DNA from: Kangiellaceae bacterium
GTDB lineage: Bacteria > Pseudomonadota > Gammaproteobacteria > Enterobacterales > Kangiellaceae
Direction: 5' to 3'
Length of the DNA: 64,000 nucleotides
Assembly: GCA_026196875.1 (NCBI GenBank)
Contig: JAPHTP010000025.1
Span: 1 to 64,000 of the forward strand
Made by a program: the position numbers and the translations under genes. The notes under the pieces were generated by a model, which saw only the letters and a list, made by a program, of their open reading frames with translations, did no database searches and was not told where the DNA came from. Shown here piece by piece: positions 1 through 8,645 of the stretch. The number at the start of each line of letters is the position of its first letter. Position 1 is the stretch's first letter.

Positions 1-87
1 AATAAATTGATGGTCACGCCCAACCGCTAACGACTGCGCATCAGCTATAGCCAGTTGAAACTTACTGGTAAACTTATCCATTCGCAT
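1..87 (-). CDS. clpB: ClpB disaggregase, N-terminal fragment (runs off the window)
   Basis: The reverse complement of the first 87 bases reads as 29 codons from an ATG at 87 and continues off the window edge. The peptide begins [20 protein letters not shown] and continues to GRDHQFI, which matches the very conserved start of ClpB, the AAA+ disaggregase that works with DnaK on aggregated proteins in the cytoplasm. A GAGGGG ribosome-binding site lies just upstream of the ATG. Gene order rluD-pgeF-clpB is conserved in many gammaproteobacteria, which supports the call even though only the start of the N domain is visible. A sigma-32 type promoter precedes it. Confidence 0.9.
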   Translation of the reverse strand, partial: MRMDKFTSKFQLAIADAQSLAVGRDHQFI

Positions 88-124
88 GGGATTCCCCTCA
101 ATAAAAATTCTGTTACTGGTTTAA

Positions 125-152
125 AGATGGGGCTTTTCGTCAGAAAATCAAG
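125..152 (-). promoter_or_regulatory. Sigma-32 (heat-shock) promoter of clpB
   Basis: On the minus strand a -35-like CTTGAT (147-152) is followed after 14 bases by CCCCATCT (125-132), an exact match to the RpoH -10 consensus CCCCATNT. The element ends about 37 bases before the clpB ATG, a normal leader length, and lies between the stop of the acyltransferase gene and clpB. clpB is a classical RpoH target, so site and gene agree. Confidence 0.8.
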
Positions 153-164
153 AATTACCAACAA

Positions 165-875
165 TTAATTTAGATCCGTATCAAGAACCGGATTGGTATG
201 AGAATTAATTGACTCGGCCTTATCAAGTAGCCACTCGGCAAAGCGATGTCGAAAGTCAGCTTCTGAAGCTTGAGATATTGAGATTAAAGGATGAACATCA
301 AACGTAATATTACTGCGTTTAAAAACTGAGTTTAGAACTGTGCCGGGGGCACCTACACCATTTATACGCACTGCAAAGATTGGGCATTGACTCAACTGCG
401 CTAATCTTACAATCCCAGGCTTCGTTGTTTCCCTAGGCTCGTCTTTTCGGTGAATTCCTCCTTGGGGAAACAGTGCGACTAACTCTCCTTTATTAATTGC
501 ACGTAAAGCACTTCTAAAAGCTTTTTCAACCCGGCCAGTTCGGTCAACAGGGATACAACCAGCTGCACGAAACATCCAGTTTAAGATCGGCTTCTCGTAT
601 TCCTCTTTAGCAATCATAAATCTAACGGGACGATCCATTGCAGTGATTAATAGGAACGGATCAATTCCTGAGATATGATTAGCTGCTAGGATAACATGAG
701 GCTGTTCGGGAATATGGATAGCTTGTTGGTATTGACGATGGTATTTCCGGCAATATATTCGAATTAAACCATCAAGAACATTTGTTCCCCAATGTCCCCA
801 GTCGGCACCATTATTTTTGTGGCCTATATAGAAAATAAATACAGTTAACACAATAATTATTGCTAAAGCAGTCAA
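165..875 (-). CDS. 1-acyl-glycerol-3-phosphate acyltransferase family protein (PlsC-like)
   Basis: 236 residues. An N-terminal hydrophobic helix (about residues 2-17) is followed by a PlsC/LPLAT acyltransferase domain. The catalytic H-x4-D box appears as NHISGID, followed by GCIPVDRTGR and the FPQGG form of the usual FPEG motif. Such enzymes move an acyl chain onto lysophosphatidate or a related lysolipid at the inner membrane; the actual acceptor cannot be told. The only in-frame start near the domain is a TTG at 875 with a weak AAGAGA upstream, so the exact start is uncertain. It sits between pgeF and clpB, 75 bases after pgeF, where related genomes usually have those two genes adjacent. 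Confidence 0.8.
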   Translation of the reverse strand: MTALAIIIVLTVFIFYIGHKNNGADWGHWGTNVLDGLIRIYCRKYHRQYQQAIHIPEQPHVILAANHISGIDPFLLITAMDRPVRFMIAKEEYEKPILNWMFRAAGCIPVDRTGRVEKAFRSALRAINKGELVALFPQGGIHRKDEPRETTKPGIVRLAQLSQCPIFAVRINGVGAPGTVLNSVFKRSNITFDVHPLISISQASEADFRHRFAEWLLDKAESINSHTNPVLDTDLN

Positions 876-950
876 ACCTAAATCTCTTAAAGTTACGAAA
901 ATAATCCCCGAAGCCGCTACGCTCTTTCGGGTCTACACTTTCTTGTTCGC

Positions 951-1697
951 TTATTCAAACCAGATCAAACTGGCGGTGCGTCCAGTTTTGCCGTCACGAC
1001 GATAAGAATAAAATAACTTGTCATTTGCGAACGTGCACAAATCTCCACCAAAAACGGTAATTCCCATTTTATTCATTTTACTTTTTGCCAATCCGATAAA
1101 ATCAAATTGAAACTTTTCATTTGAGTTTTTCTCAAAAAAGTCCGCTGCATTGGTAACTCTATCTGAAAACAATTGCAACACATCCTCACCGACTTCAAAA
1201 AAAGGCTGAGTGATTGATGGTCCAATCCAAGCAATAAGCTCGCTTGTACAAGATGGATAATTGGCAACAGTATTCTCAATTACTCCATCCAATAACCCTC
1301 TCCAACCTGCATGGCATGCCGCTACCCAGTCACCAGAATTGTTGGCCAATAATATAGGCATACAATCGGCGGTCATAACTACACAACTTCGGTTCTTTAA
1401 GCTTGCAAAACTCGCATCAGCTTCCGGTCGTATTTCTGTACTTGAATAAGCAATACTCTTATTGCTATGAACTTGCTCAAGCCAAAACGGAGCACTCTTA
1501 AGTTCTAGCTCTGAAACCAGTCGTTTACGATTGGCATTAACTTCTTGTCCGTTATCACCGACATGCAACCCTAAGTTAAAGGCCGCAAACGGGTCTCTGC
1601 TCGCACCAAATAAACGCGTTGTAGAAAACGCTTTGACGTTTGCCGGCGCATCCCAATCGGGCTTGATATAGTGCTCTTTATAAAACTCAGAACTCAA
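951..1697 (-). CDS. pgeF: Peptidoglycan editing factor / YfiH-family multicopper-like enzyme
   Basis: 248 residues, the normal length for the YfiH (Cu-oxidase_4, DUF152) family. Visible landmarks are LEQVHS, the ADCMPILLA segment with the family cysteine, HAGWRG with a metal-ligand histidine, IGPSI and a C-terminal YSYRRDGKTGR. Family members have been reported both as purine nucleoside phosphorylase/adenosine deaminase-type enzymes and, in E. coli, as a factor preventing misincorporation of serine into peptidoglycan; the sequence cannot choose between these. Lies 26 bases after rluD and is surely co-transcribed with it, the order found in Pseudomonas and E. coli. Confidence 0.9.
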   Translation of the reverse strand: MSSEFYKEHYIKPDWDAPANVKAFSTTRLFGASRDPFAAFNLGLHVGDNGQEVNANRKRLVSELELKSAPFWLEQVHSNKSIAYSSTEIRPEADASFASLKNRSCVVMTADCMPILLANNSGDWVAACHAGWRGLLDGVIENTVANYPSCTSELIAWIGPSITQPFFEVGEDVLQLFSDRVTNAADFFEKNSNEKFQFDFIGLAKSKMNKMGITVFGGDLCTFANDKLFYSYRRDGKTGRTASLIWFE

Positions 1698-1723
1698 AGT
1701 AATTATCCGACTAATTTTACCGG

Positions 1724-2695
1724 TTACAAACCAGAATCATGCTCTCTAATAGCGTCGAGCAATTGGGTGATATCTTCTGGGATATCAGATTCCCACTGTA
1801 TCCATTCTCCGGTTAGTGGGTGCTCTAATCCCAACAATCGAGCATGCAATGCTTGTCGTTGAAAGCTAAAAAATAGATTCTCAAACGAGTCACTCATTTG
1901 CTTTGGTTTTAAGTTTCGGATGCAGTATAAAGGATCACCAACTAAAGGGTGCTTCAGATGAGAGAAGTGGACTCTTATCTGATGGGTTCTTCCAGTTTCA
2001 AGCTTGACTCTGACGAAAGTGAAATCATTGAACTTCTCCACCACGCGAAAATGAGTAATAGCTTCTTTTCCACTAGCGATAACTGCCATTTTCTTGCGAT
2101 GAACCGTATGACGCCCGATAGGTAAATTGATAGTGTCCCCTGCGACTAATTGACCATGAACCAAAGCAACATACTCTCTATCGAATGCTCGTCTCTGTAA
2201 CTGCTCAACTAGATGATTATGAGCTTCTGCAGTTCTGGCGACTACTAATAATCCAGTTGTATCCCTATCTAGCCGGTGAACAATTCCCGCGCGAGGTAAT
2301 TTCCTTAGCTCTGGAAAATGGAAAAGTAAACCGTTAACTAATGTATCTGTATAGTGACCCGGTGCGGGGTGCACGACCAACCCGGCAGGTTTATTTATGA
2401 TTATCAGTTGCTCATCTTGATAATGAACGTTTAGTTCAATATCTGTAGCTTGCCATTCTCCTTGATCTTCAAGCGTTGTAATCACTTCAAGTTGTTCACC
2501 ACCTAGTATTTTATGCTTAGGCTTATCTACAACTTGCCCGTCAACCTTAACTTGTTGATTTTTTATCCAACTTTGCAAGCGAGAGCGCGATAAATCAGGA
2601 AAATATTCAGCTAAAACCTTATCCAGTCGTTGACCAGCTAATTCTAAGTCAACTTCGATATACTGAAGTTCATCTTCTGTTGAACTTTTTGTCAC
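1724..2695 (-). CDS. rluD: 23S rRNA pseudouridine synthase RluD
   Basis: 323 residues, close to the 326 of E. coli RluD, which makes pseudouridines 1911, 1915 and 1917 in helix 69 of 23S rRNA. An N-terminal S4 RNA-binding domain (about 15-75, RLDKVLAEYFPDLSRSR) is followed by the RluA-type catalytic domain with the signature HRLDRDTTG; Asp143 is the predicted catalytic residue. TGRTHQIRVH near 240 is the second family signature. It is the first gene of the rluD-pgeF-plsC-like run and is divergent from bamD, which is the widespread arrangement and separates it from RluA and RluC. Confidence 0.95.
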   Translation of the reverse strand: MTKSSTEDELQYIEVDLELAGQRLDKVLAEYFPDLSRSRLQSWIKNQQVKVDGQVVDKPKHKILGGEQLEVITTLEDQGEWQATDIELNVHYQDEQLIIINKPAGLVVHPAPGHYTDTLVNGLLFHFPELRKLPRAGIVHRLDRDTTGLLVVARTAEAHNHLVEQLQRRAFDREYVALVHGQLVAGDTINLPIGRHTVHRKKMAVIASGKEAITHFRVVEKFNDFTFVRVKLETGRTHQIRVHFSHLKHPLVGDPLYCIRNLKPKQMSDSFENLFFSFQRQALHARLLGLEHPLTGEWIQWESDIPEDITQLLDAIREHDSGL

Positions 2696-2723
2696 TATTG
2701 CAGCCTTATTAGTTTGGTTGGTG

Positions 2724-2821
2724 TAGCGCTAGCTAACCCCCTGAGGTAGAATGTAGCGTTTACACTGTAAATATTGGCGATAAGCTTAAATTTGGCACCA
2801 AATACCAAGTTTAGCGCTAGC
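2724..2821. repeat. Repeated TAGCGCTAGC motif in the rluD/bamD divergent promoter region
   Basis: The 10-mer TAGCGCTAGC, which contains two overlapping palindromes (AGCGCT and GCTAGC), occurs at 2724-2733 and again at 2812-2821 in the same orientation. Between them lies a short inverted repeat, TTTAC-ACT-GTAAA, at 2759-2771. The copies flank the space where both divergent promoters must lie. They could be operators; no known regulator is recognised. Confidence 0.4.
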
Positions 2822-2860
2822 GCCTTGATTTGTTGGTTATTTTAACGGCTTTAGAAATCA

Positions 2861-3619
2861 ATGAGAATACTAAAAATCACCGCTATATTGCTTGGGCTTC
2901 TTTTAATCATAGGATGTTCTGGTAAAAAGGAAGTTATTACCGAAGCGCAAAAAGTGAACAATGCTTTTAAACTTTATGAAAAAGCTCAATATTCTATGCT
3001 CTCGGGTAATTTCCGTAGTGCGATAGAGTATCTAGAAAGGCTGGATAGTCTTTACCCATTTGGTGCTTATTCCCATCAGGCACAGCTAGACCTTATTTAT
3101 TCTTATTACCGCTTGGACGATTTTGCTTCTGGGATAGCCTCTGCAGATCGTTTTATCCGACAAAATCCGCGTCATAAAGATCTTGAATATGCCTACTATA
3201 TGAAAGGCCTGATTAATTTTTCAGCAGAAACAGGGTTTGGAAAGGCATTATTTGCAGCGCCGATTTCGGAGCGCGACGCTAGCACTGCACGCCAGTCATT
3301 TGAAGATTTTGCTGAATTAATTCGATTGTATCCAAATAGTAAATACGCCAAAGACGCACAACAGCGTATGGTCTACTTAAGAAATCGACTTGCAGAGTAT
3401 GAGTTACATGTGGCTAATTACTATATGAAGCGCGAAGCGTATCAAGCCGCGGCAGCCAGAGCTCGCTATGTTGTCGACCACTACCCCAAAACACCTTCGA
3501 TTCCGTATGCATTACAAATGATGGTAGTGGCTTACGATTTATTGGAACTTCCTGATTTATCTGAAAATGCTCGCAAAGTCTTATTACTTAATTACCCAGA
3601 CTTTGGAACTAAAATCTAA
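2861..3619 (+). CDS. bamD: Outer membrane assembly lipoprotein BamD
   Basis: 252 residues. The signal peptide ends in the lipobox LIIG-C, so the mature lipoprotein begins at Cys19 and is expected to be anchored in the inner leaflet of the outer membrane. The rest consists of tetratricopeptide-type helical repeats (for example LYEKAQYSMLSGNFRSAIEYLERLDSLYP begins the first, given here only as the start of a repeat near residues 38-66), typical of BamD, the essential accessory protein that docks BamA and BamC. Length matches the family (about 245). Divergent from rluD as in Pseudomonas; a strong terminator follows. Confidence 0.93.
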   Translation: MRILKITAILLGLLLIIGCSGKKEVITEAQKVNNAFKLYEKAQYSMLSGNFRSAIEYLERLDSLYPFGAYSHQAQLDLIYSYYRLDDFASGIASADRFIRQNPRHKDLEYAYYMKGLINFSAETGFGKALFAAPISERDASTARQSFEDFAELIRLYPNSKYAKDAQQRMVYLRNRLAEYELHVANYYMKREAYQAAAARARYVVDHYPKTPSIPYALQMMVVAYDLLELPDLSENARKVLLLNYPDFGTKI

Positions 3620-3645
3620 GCTGATCTAAATTAAAAGAATTCATT

Positions 3646-3673
3646 AAAAAGGCGGTTATCAAACCGCCTTTTT
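3646..3673. terminator. Bidirectional intrinsic terminator between bamD and glnB
   Basis: A 7-bp stem GGCGGTT/AACCGCC (3651-3657 and 3662-3668) with a 4-base loop is flanked by five A and five T, so it can terminate on both strands. It lies between two convergent genes. Confidence 0.9.
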
Positions 3674-3704
3674 AATGTTGAGTAGAAAATATACCGCTTA
3701 TACC

Positions 3705-4058
<354 letters not shown>

Positions 4059-4230
4059 TTAGTCTTGTATTTTATCGTACCCGATTAACCGATTATTCAG
4101 ACATATTATTGTATAAATATATCTACTAGCGCAATCTGAACGAGCTGATTAGTCACGGATTTATTAATAATCACCAAAATGGTTCAGCAGGCGCACCAAA
4201 TTCGAGCAAAATTCCAGCAATTATAACTAG

Positions 4231-4258
4231 TTAACATCAAAATCGGTTATGCTAGAAT
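4231..4258 (+). promoter_or_regulatory. Predicted sigma-70 promoter of nadE
   Basis: TTAACA (4231-4236, five of six matches to TTGACA), a 16-base spacer and TAGAAT (4253-4258), the latter preceded by TG-n, giving an extended -10 element. Transcription would start near 4265, about 80 bases before the nadE start. The rest of the 301-base glnB-nadE gap is AT-rich and shows no other clear element. Confidence 0.6.
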
Positions 4259-4344
4259 AGCGCCCAAAAGTTATTGCAACTTTAGGTCCAATGTTGCAGA
4301 TAGACCATACATACCTTTAAGTTCATTTTCAAAGCGAGAAAGCA

Positions 4345-5175
4345 GTGATTACAACACCTCAAATATTGGCTGAACTAAAAGTCCAACCTCAAATCGACCC
4401 TGAACTTGAGCTCAAAAGAAGAAAGGAGTTTATCAAACAACAGATTAAACAATCGGGGCTTAAGCATTTAGTTTTGGGTATTAGTGGTGGAGTTGACTCT
4501 TCTACTCTAGGGAGAATTGCTCAACTGGCGGTTAACGATTTGAAACAGGAAGATGAGCAATATCAGTTTGTTGCAGTACGATTACCATATAATGTTCAAG
4601 CAGACGAAGCTGATGCACAACTCGCACTTGAATTTATTCAGCCAGATCTCTGTTTAACCGTGAATATTCAACTTGGAGCTGACGGGATCCACCAATCTGT
4701 AATGCAATCACTTCAAGATAAGTCAATTGTGTCTCCATCTGAAGCAACTATTGACTTTAGTAAAGGCAACGTAAAAGCTCGCACACGTATGGCAGCTCAG
4801 TACCATGTTGCAGGAATTTTAGGAGGCTTGGTTCTGGGAACGGACCATTCCGCAGAAAACATAACTGGATTTTTTACTAAGTGGGGGGATGGCGCATGCG
4901 ATTTAATTCCTCTTTTTGGACTCAACAAAAGACAAGTTAGACAGATTGCTAGCCATTTAGGGGCACCGGATTCGTTGGTTTACAAAACGCCAACTGCAGA
5001 TCTTGAATGTCTCGAGCCTGGTAAATCAGATGAGTCTGCACTAGGGTTAACTTATGACCAAATCGATGATTTTCTGGAGGGTAAGACAGTAGATGACGAA
5101 GTAAGTGAAAAACTGCTGAGTATTTACTCAAAGACGCAACACAAACGCCGTCCTATCCCAACGATTTATGATTAA
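4345..5175 (+). CDS. nadE: Ammonia-dependent NAD+ synthetase
   Basis: 276 residues, the size of the E. coli/B. subtilis ammonia-dependent NadE; the N-terminal nitrilase (glutaminase) domain of longer NadE proteins is absent. It makes NAD+ from nicotinate adenine dinucleotide, ATP and ammonia. The PP-loop pyrophosphatase motif SGGVDSS is at residues 47-53. [28 protein letters not shown], the [11 protein letters not shown] segment and KTPTADLE are family signatures. The start codon is GTG at 4345. Promoter placed at 4231-4258. Its position next to glnB is notable since PII regulates nitrogen metabolism, but they are divergent and any functional tie is inference. Confidence 0.95.
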   Translation: MITTPQILAELKVQPQIDPELELKRRKEFIKQQIKQSGLKHLVLGISGGVDSSTLGRIAQLAVNDLKQEDEQYQFVAVRLPYNVQADEADAQLALEFIQPDLCLTVNIQLGADGIHQSVMQSLQDKSIVSPSEATIDFSKGNVKARTRMAAQYHVAGILGGLVLGTDHSAENITGFFTKWGDGACDLIPLFGLNKRQVRQIASHLGAPDSLVYKTPTADLECLEPGKSDESALGLTYDQIDDFLEGKTVDDEVSEKLLSIYSKTQHKRRPIPTIYD

Positions 5176-5287
5176 GAAAAAAACTGGAGCAAGCAATTCT
5201 TATCGTCGTAATTAACTGGAAAATACTGTTAATTGCGGCCTAATCAATTGCTAATTTTCATCACAATAATAAAGCGGCATCCATCGA

Positions 5288-6904
5288 ATGACTGAAACGA
5301 AAATTCAAGGGCTTCCATTTTCCGTTTCCTGGAGAGCACTGCAAATTTTTTCTGCTTACCGCGTTATACTTTCGCTTTCATTACTACTTTTCTACCAATT
5401 ACAACCTGAAGTAACCTTCCTGGGAAAAGACAACCCTCAACTTTTTTACACCACAGCACTGTTCTTCTTTGCCTTCTCAATTGTTGCAATGGCATTGAGT
5501 CTATTTCTTAAGCGACTCTATTTTTTACAGCTGGAAGCCCAAGTATTTATCGACATTATATTAATCATACTAATGATGAATGCTAGTGGAGGTAATGTCA
5601 GCGGGCTAGGCGTGCTCATCGCAGTAAGTACTTCTGCAGCCAGCATTTTAACTGGTAATCCAGCGGCTTTAGGCTTTTCGATTTTAGCCTCTGCTGCAGT
5701 TCTTGGAGAAGAACTGTATTCAAATCTTTCTGGCAATAAACAATCAGGAATGACTCAAGTCGGAATTTTATCCATCACTTTTATGGCTACTAGTCTGCTG
5801 TCTTTTTATTTAACTCGTCGCATAATCGAAACTGAACACGTTGCGGAAGAATCGATCAAAGGCCTGGAAAATATGGAACAACTGAATGAGCAAATTATTC
5901 AGTTTATGACCACCGGCGTATTAGTTGTCGATGGACAGAATTCAATTCGGCTAATTAATCGCTCCGCCTGGATCCACTTAGGAATGCCGGAACTTGGAAT
6001 GCCAGAATCCACTAAATCAAGGCGACTAGAACAAGTGTCGACACCACTCGCCAGGCAGTTAAATTTATGGCGTAGGAAAAATAGCTACCGTTCTAAACCT
6101 TTTAAAAACACAGCCACGGGTCCAAATTTGCTACCCAACTTTTCTCCTATTGGAAATAGCAAAGAAAACGCAATTATATTTTTGGAAGACACTAGCTTTT
6201 TAAATCAGCAAGCTCAAAGCTTAAAATTGGCTTCTCTCGGCCGGCTTACAGCGTCAATCGCTCACGAAATAAGAAACCCTTTAGGCGCTTTGAGTCATGC
6301 CGCGCAACTAATGAAAGAGTCAGATGAAGTTGACCCAACTAATCTCGGGCTAGTTGAAATAATCGAGAAAAACACAGAAAGAGTAAACGGCATTATCGAA
6401 AACATAATGAAGCTTTCCCAACGAGCGAAAGTGCAAGTTAAAGAAATAAACTTGTCCCAATACTTACCGATAATGCTTAAAGAGTACTCCAGCGGTAAAG
6501 AAATACCGCCACAGGTATCGACCCAGTTTCAAACGAAAAACTTAATTATTCACTTTGACCTATCGCAGCTTTCACAAATTTTAACCAATCTTATTGATAA
6601 CGCGGCCAGATACAGCGAAATTAATACTGGCGAAGCGACAGTGCAATTAATGGTTGGAGTTGAACCCCACAGCAATACGGCATTTCTCGATGTCATAGAC
6701 CGTGGAGCAGGAATTTCTCCTGAATTATCTGAGAAAATTTTTGAACCGTTTTTTACCACATCCCGCTCGGGTACCGGACTTGGTTTATATTTGTCTCGAG
6801 AATTATGTGAAGCCAATCGAGCAAGACTCGACTTTATTCCTGTCCCGACAGGCGGTTCTTGCTTTAGGATCAGCTTCTCAGCAGCTAACCTCACTCAGCG
6901 ATAG
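5288..6904 (+). CDS. pilS: Type IV pilus sensor histidine kinase PilS
   Basis: 538 residues. About six transmembrane helices fill residues 15-185, followed by a PAS-like region (about 190-310), a HisKA domain with the phospho-acceptor His326 in AHEIRNPLGAL, and a HATPase domain with N box NLIDNAARYS, G1 DRGAGI, F box FEPFFTT and G2 GTGLGLYLS. The multi-helix membrane domain and PAS before the kinase are the PilS arrangement, and PilR is the next gene. PilS senses pilin levels in the inner membrane and controls PilR activity in pilA transcription. The gap to pilR is 163 bases, wider than usual, so pilR may also have its own promoter. Confidence 0.92.
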   Translation: MTETKIQGLPFSVSWRALQIFSAYRVILSLSLLLFYQLQPEVTFLGKDNPQLFYTTALFFFAFSIVAMALSLFLKRLYFLQLEAQVFIDIILIILMMNASGGNVSGLGVLIAVSTSAASILTGNPAALGFSILASAAVLGEELYSNLSGNKQSGMTQVGILSITFMATSLLSFYLTRRIIETEHVAEESIKGLENMEQLNEQIIQFMTTGVLVVDGQNSIRLINRSAWIHLGMPELGMPESTKSRRLEQVSTPLARQLNLWRRKNSYRSKPFKNTATGPNLLPNFSPIGNSKENAIIFLEDTSFLNQQAQSLKLASLGRLTASIAHEIRNPLGALSHAAQLMKESDEVDPTNLGLVEIIEKNTERVNGIIENIMKLSQRAKVQVKEINLSQYLPIMLKEYSSGKEIPPQVSTQFQTKNLIIHFDLSQLSQILTNLIDNAARYSEINTGEATVQLMVGVEPHSNTAFLDVIDRGAGISPELSEKIFEPFFTTSRSGTGLGLYLSRELCEANRARLDFIPVPTGGSCFRISFSAANLTQR

Positions 6905-7067
6905 CTACTTTAATCATTTGGCTCTACATTTTGGCTTTGTTTTAGAACATCAAGATTGACTATGCTTAGCCAGTTAGGTATTTATTAGATATAAAACCGC
7001 AGATTAGATTAATTTCTTGCAAAACAAGTAACTAATACGAACAGCTAATATAAACAGAAGGACATAT

Positions 7068-8438
7068 ATGTCGAACTCTCCTACCGCTCTGATAGTAGAT
7101 GACGAACCGGATATACTACAACTTTTGGGGATAACGCTATCCAGAATGGACATCGATTCTCATAAAGCTGAGAATTTGGGGCAAGCTTATTCTCTTTTAA
7201 ACGAGAAAAAATTCGACATCTGCCTGACAGATATGCGACTACCGGATGGTGATGGAATCGAACTAATCGACTATATTCAAAAAAATCATCCAGAACTCCC
7301 AGTTGCTTTAATAACCGCACACGGCAACATGGAGATTGCTATTGAAGCAATGAAAGCTGGTGCATTTGACTTTTTGTCTAAACCCGTTGATTTAAACTCA
7401 CTTCGCAACCTCGTTTCTTCAGCCCTGAAGCTAAACACAGAGTCAAAGAATGCGAGCAAAACATCTAGCAAAATAAAGAAGCAGTTAATTGGTGATACAC
7501 CGATTATGAAGCAGCTTAAATCCACCATAATTAAATTGGCGAGAAGCCAAGCACCTGTTTATATCAATGGCGAGTCAGGTACAGGCAAGGAGTTAGTTGC
7601 TAAACTCATTCACTTTAAAGGACCTCGCGCGGAGCAGCCTTTTGTGCCTGTTAACTGCGGTGCAATTCCTTCTGAGCTGATGGAAAGTGAGTTTTTTGGA
7701 CATAAGAAAGGCAGTTTTACCGGGGCTATTTCTGATAAAAAAGGTTTATTTCAATTAGCAGATGGCGGAACTCTTTTCCTAGATGAGGTTGCCGAACTGC
7801 CTGTGACTATGCAGGTAAAGCTACTACGCGCAATTCAAGAAAAAACGATCCGCCCGGTAGGTGGAGAAAAAGAAATTCCAATTAATGTTCGAATTTTAAG
7901 CGCAAGCCACAAAGATTTGCTAATGCTAGTCAACCAGGGAGAATTTCGGCAAGATTTATTCTATCGTATTAATGTGATTGAAGTTCGAGTCCCGGCGTTA
8001 AGGGAACGAGCTGAAGACATCCCCAAATTAAGTCAGTATTTACTCTACCAAATAGCTCAGACCCAAGGCAATGAATCATTGAAAATAGCCGATGAAGCAA
8101 TTGAGCAACTTAAGCTTTACGACTTTCCAGGAAATATTAGAGAGTTGGAAAATATACTTGAACGAGCAACGACTCTAAGTATGGGACAGGAGATTCAAAC
8201 TGTAGATTTAAACCTTACCGTCGCGCCACAAATTAATACGGAACAAGTAACTCCCTCAGATACGGCAGTTGCAACAAGAGACGGTTTAACTTTAGACGAA
8301 TACCTGGAAAAAATTGAGATCGATGAAATTCAAAAGGCCCTACAAACTGCAAATGGCAATAAAACTCAAGCAGCCAAGCTGTTGGGTATTAGCTTTCGAG
8401 CCATGCGCTACAAGCTAAAAAAACTTCAATTGGATTAG
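7068..8438 (+). CDS. pilR: Sigma-54-dependent response regulator PilR
   Basis: 456 residues with the standard NtrC-family layout. The receiver domain has DDEPD at 11-15 and the phospho-acceptor Asp55 in CLTDMRLPDG. The AAA+ sigma-54 interaction domain has Walker A GESGTGKE, the GSFTGA form of the GAFTGA loop, and Walker B-like GGTLFLDEV. The C-terminal Fis-type helix-turn-helix is TQAAKLLGISFRAMRYKLKK. GSFTGA and this helix-turn-helix are typical of PilR. A good ribosome-binding site (AGAAGGA) precedes the ATG. The expected main target, pilA, is not in the window. Confidence 0.93.
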   Translation: MSNSPTALIVDDEPDILQLLGITLSRMDIDSHKAENLGQAYSLLNEKKFDICLTDMRLPDGDGIELIDYIQKNHPELPVALITAHGNMEIAIEAMKAGAFDFLSKPVDLNSLRNLVSSALKLNTESKNASKTSSKIKKQLIGDTPIMKQLKSTIIKLARSQAPVYINGESGTGKELVAKLIHFKGPRAEQPFVPVNCGAIPSELMESEFFGHKKGSFTGAISDKKGLFQLADGGTLFLDEVAELPVTMQVKLLRAIQEKTIRPVGGEKEIPINVRILSASHKDLLMLVNQGEFRQDLFYRINVIEVRVPALRERAEDIPKLSQYLLYQIAQTQGNESLKIADEAIEQLKLYDFPGNIRELENILERATTLSMGQEIQTVDLNLTVAPQINTEQVTPSDTAVATRDGLTLDEYLEKIEIDEIQKALQTANGNKTQAAKLLGISFRAMRYKLKKLQLD

Positions 8439-8557
8439 GGCTTGTTGATCTTCACTAGAACAATTTAGGGATAACAAATAAGCTCTTACATCAAGGATGG
8501 CGAATTTCCTACAGCCTCACATTCCAGTTTCTGAATAATTTTTAATCGCAACGCCGC

Positions 8558-8574
8558 GATCTCTTTAAGAGATC
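8558..8574. repeat. 17-bp palindrome with two GATC sites upstream of the pseudopilin gene
   Basis: GATCTCTT (8558-8565), one central T, then AAGAGATC (8567-8574) is a perfect inverted repeat whose two ends are both GATC. It lies 71 bases before the pseudopilin start. It may be an operator or a hairpin in the leader; there is no T-run, so it is not a normal terminator. Confidence 0.45.
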
Positions 8575-8645
8575 CTCTGATTTCATAATGAGATAAAAGC
8601 ACTAAAATAGCCCCTCAATAATAAAATGAATTTAGGGATATAAAA

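Noticed and set aside
8439-8645. Sigma-54 promoter for the pseudopilin gene downstream of pilR
   Set aside because: No TGGC-N8-TTGC pair with correct spacing was found in the gap.
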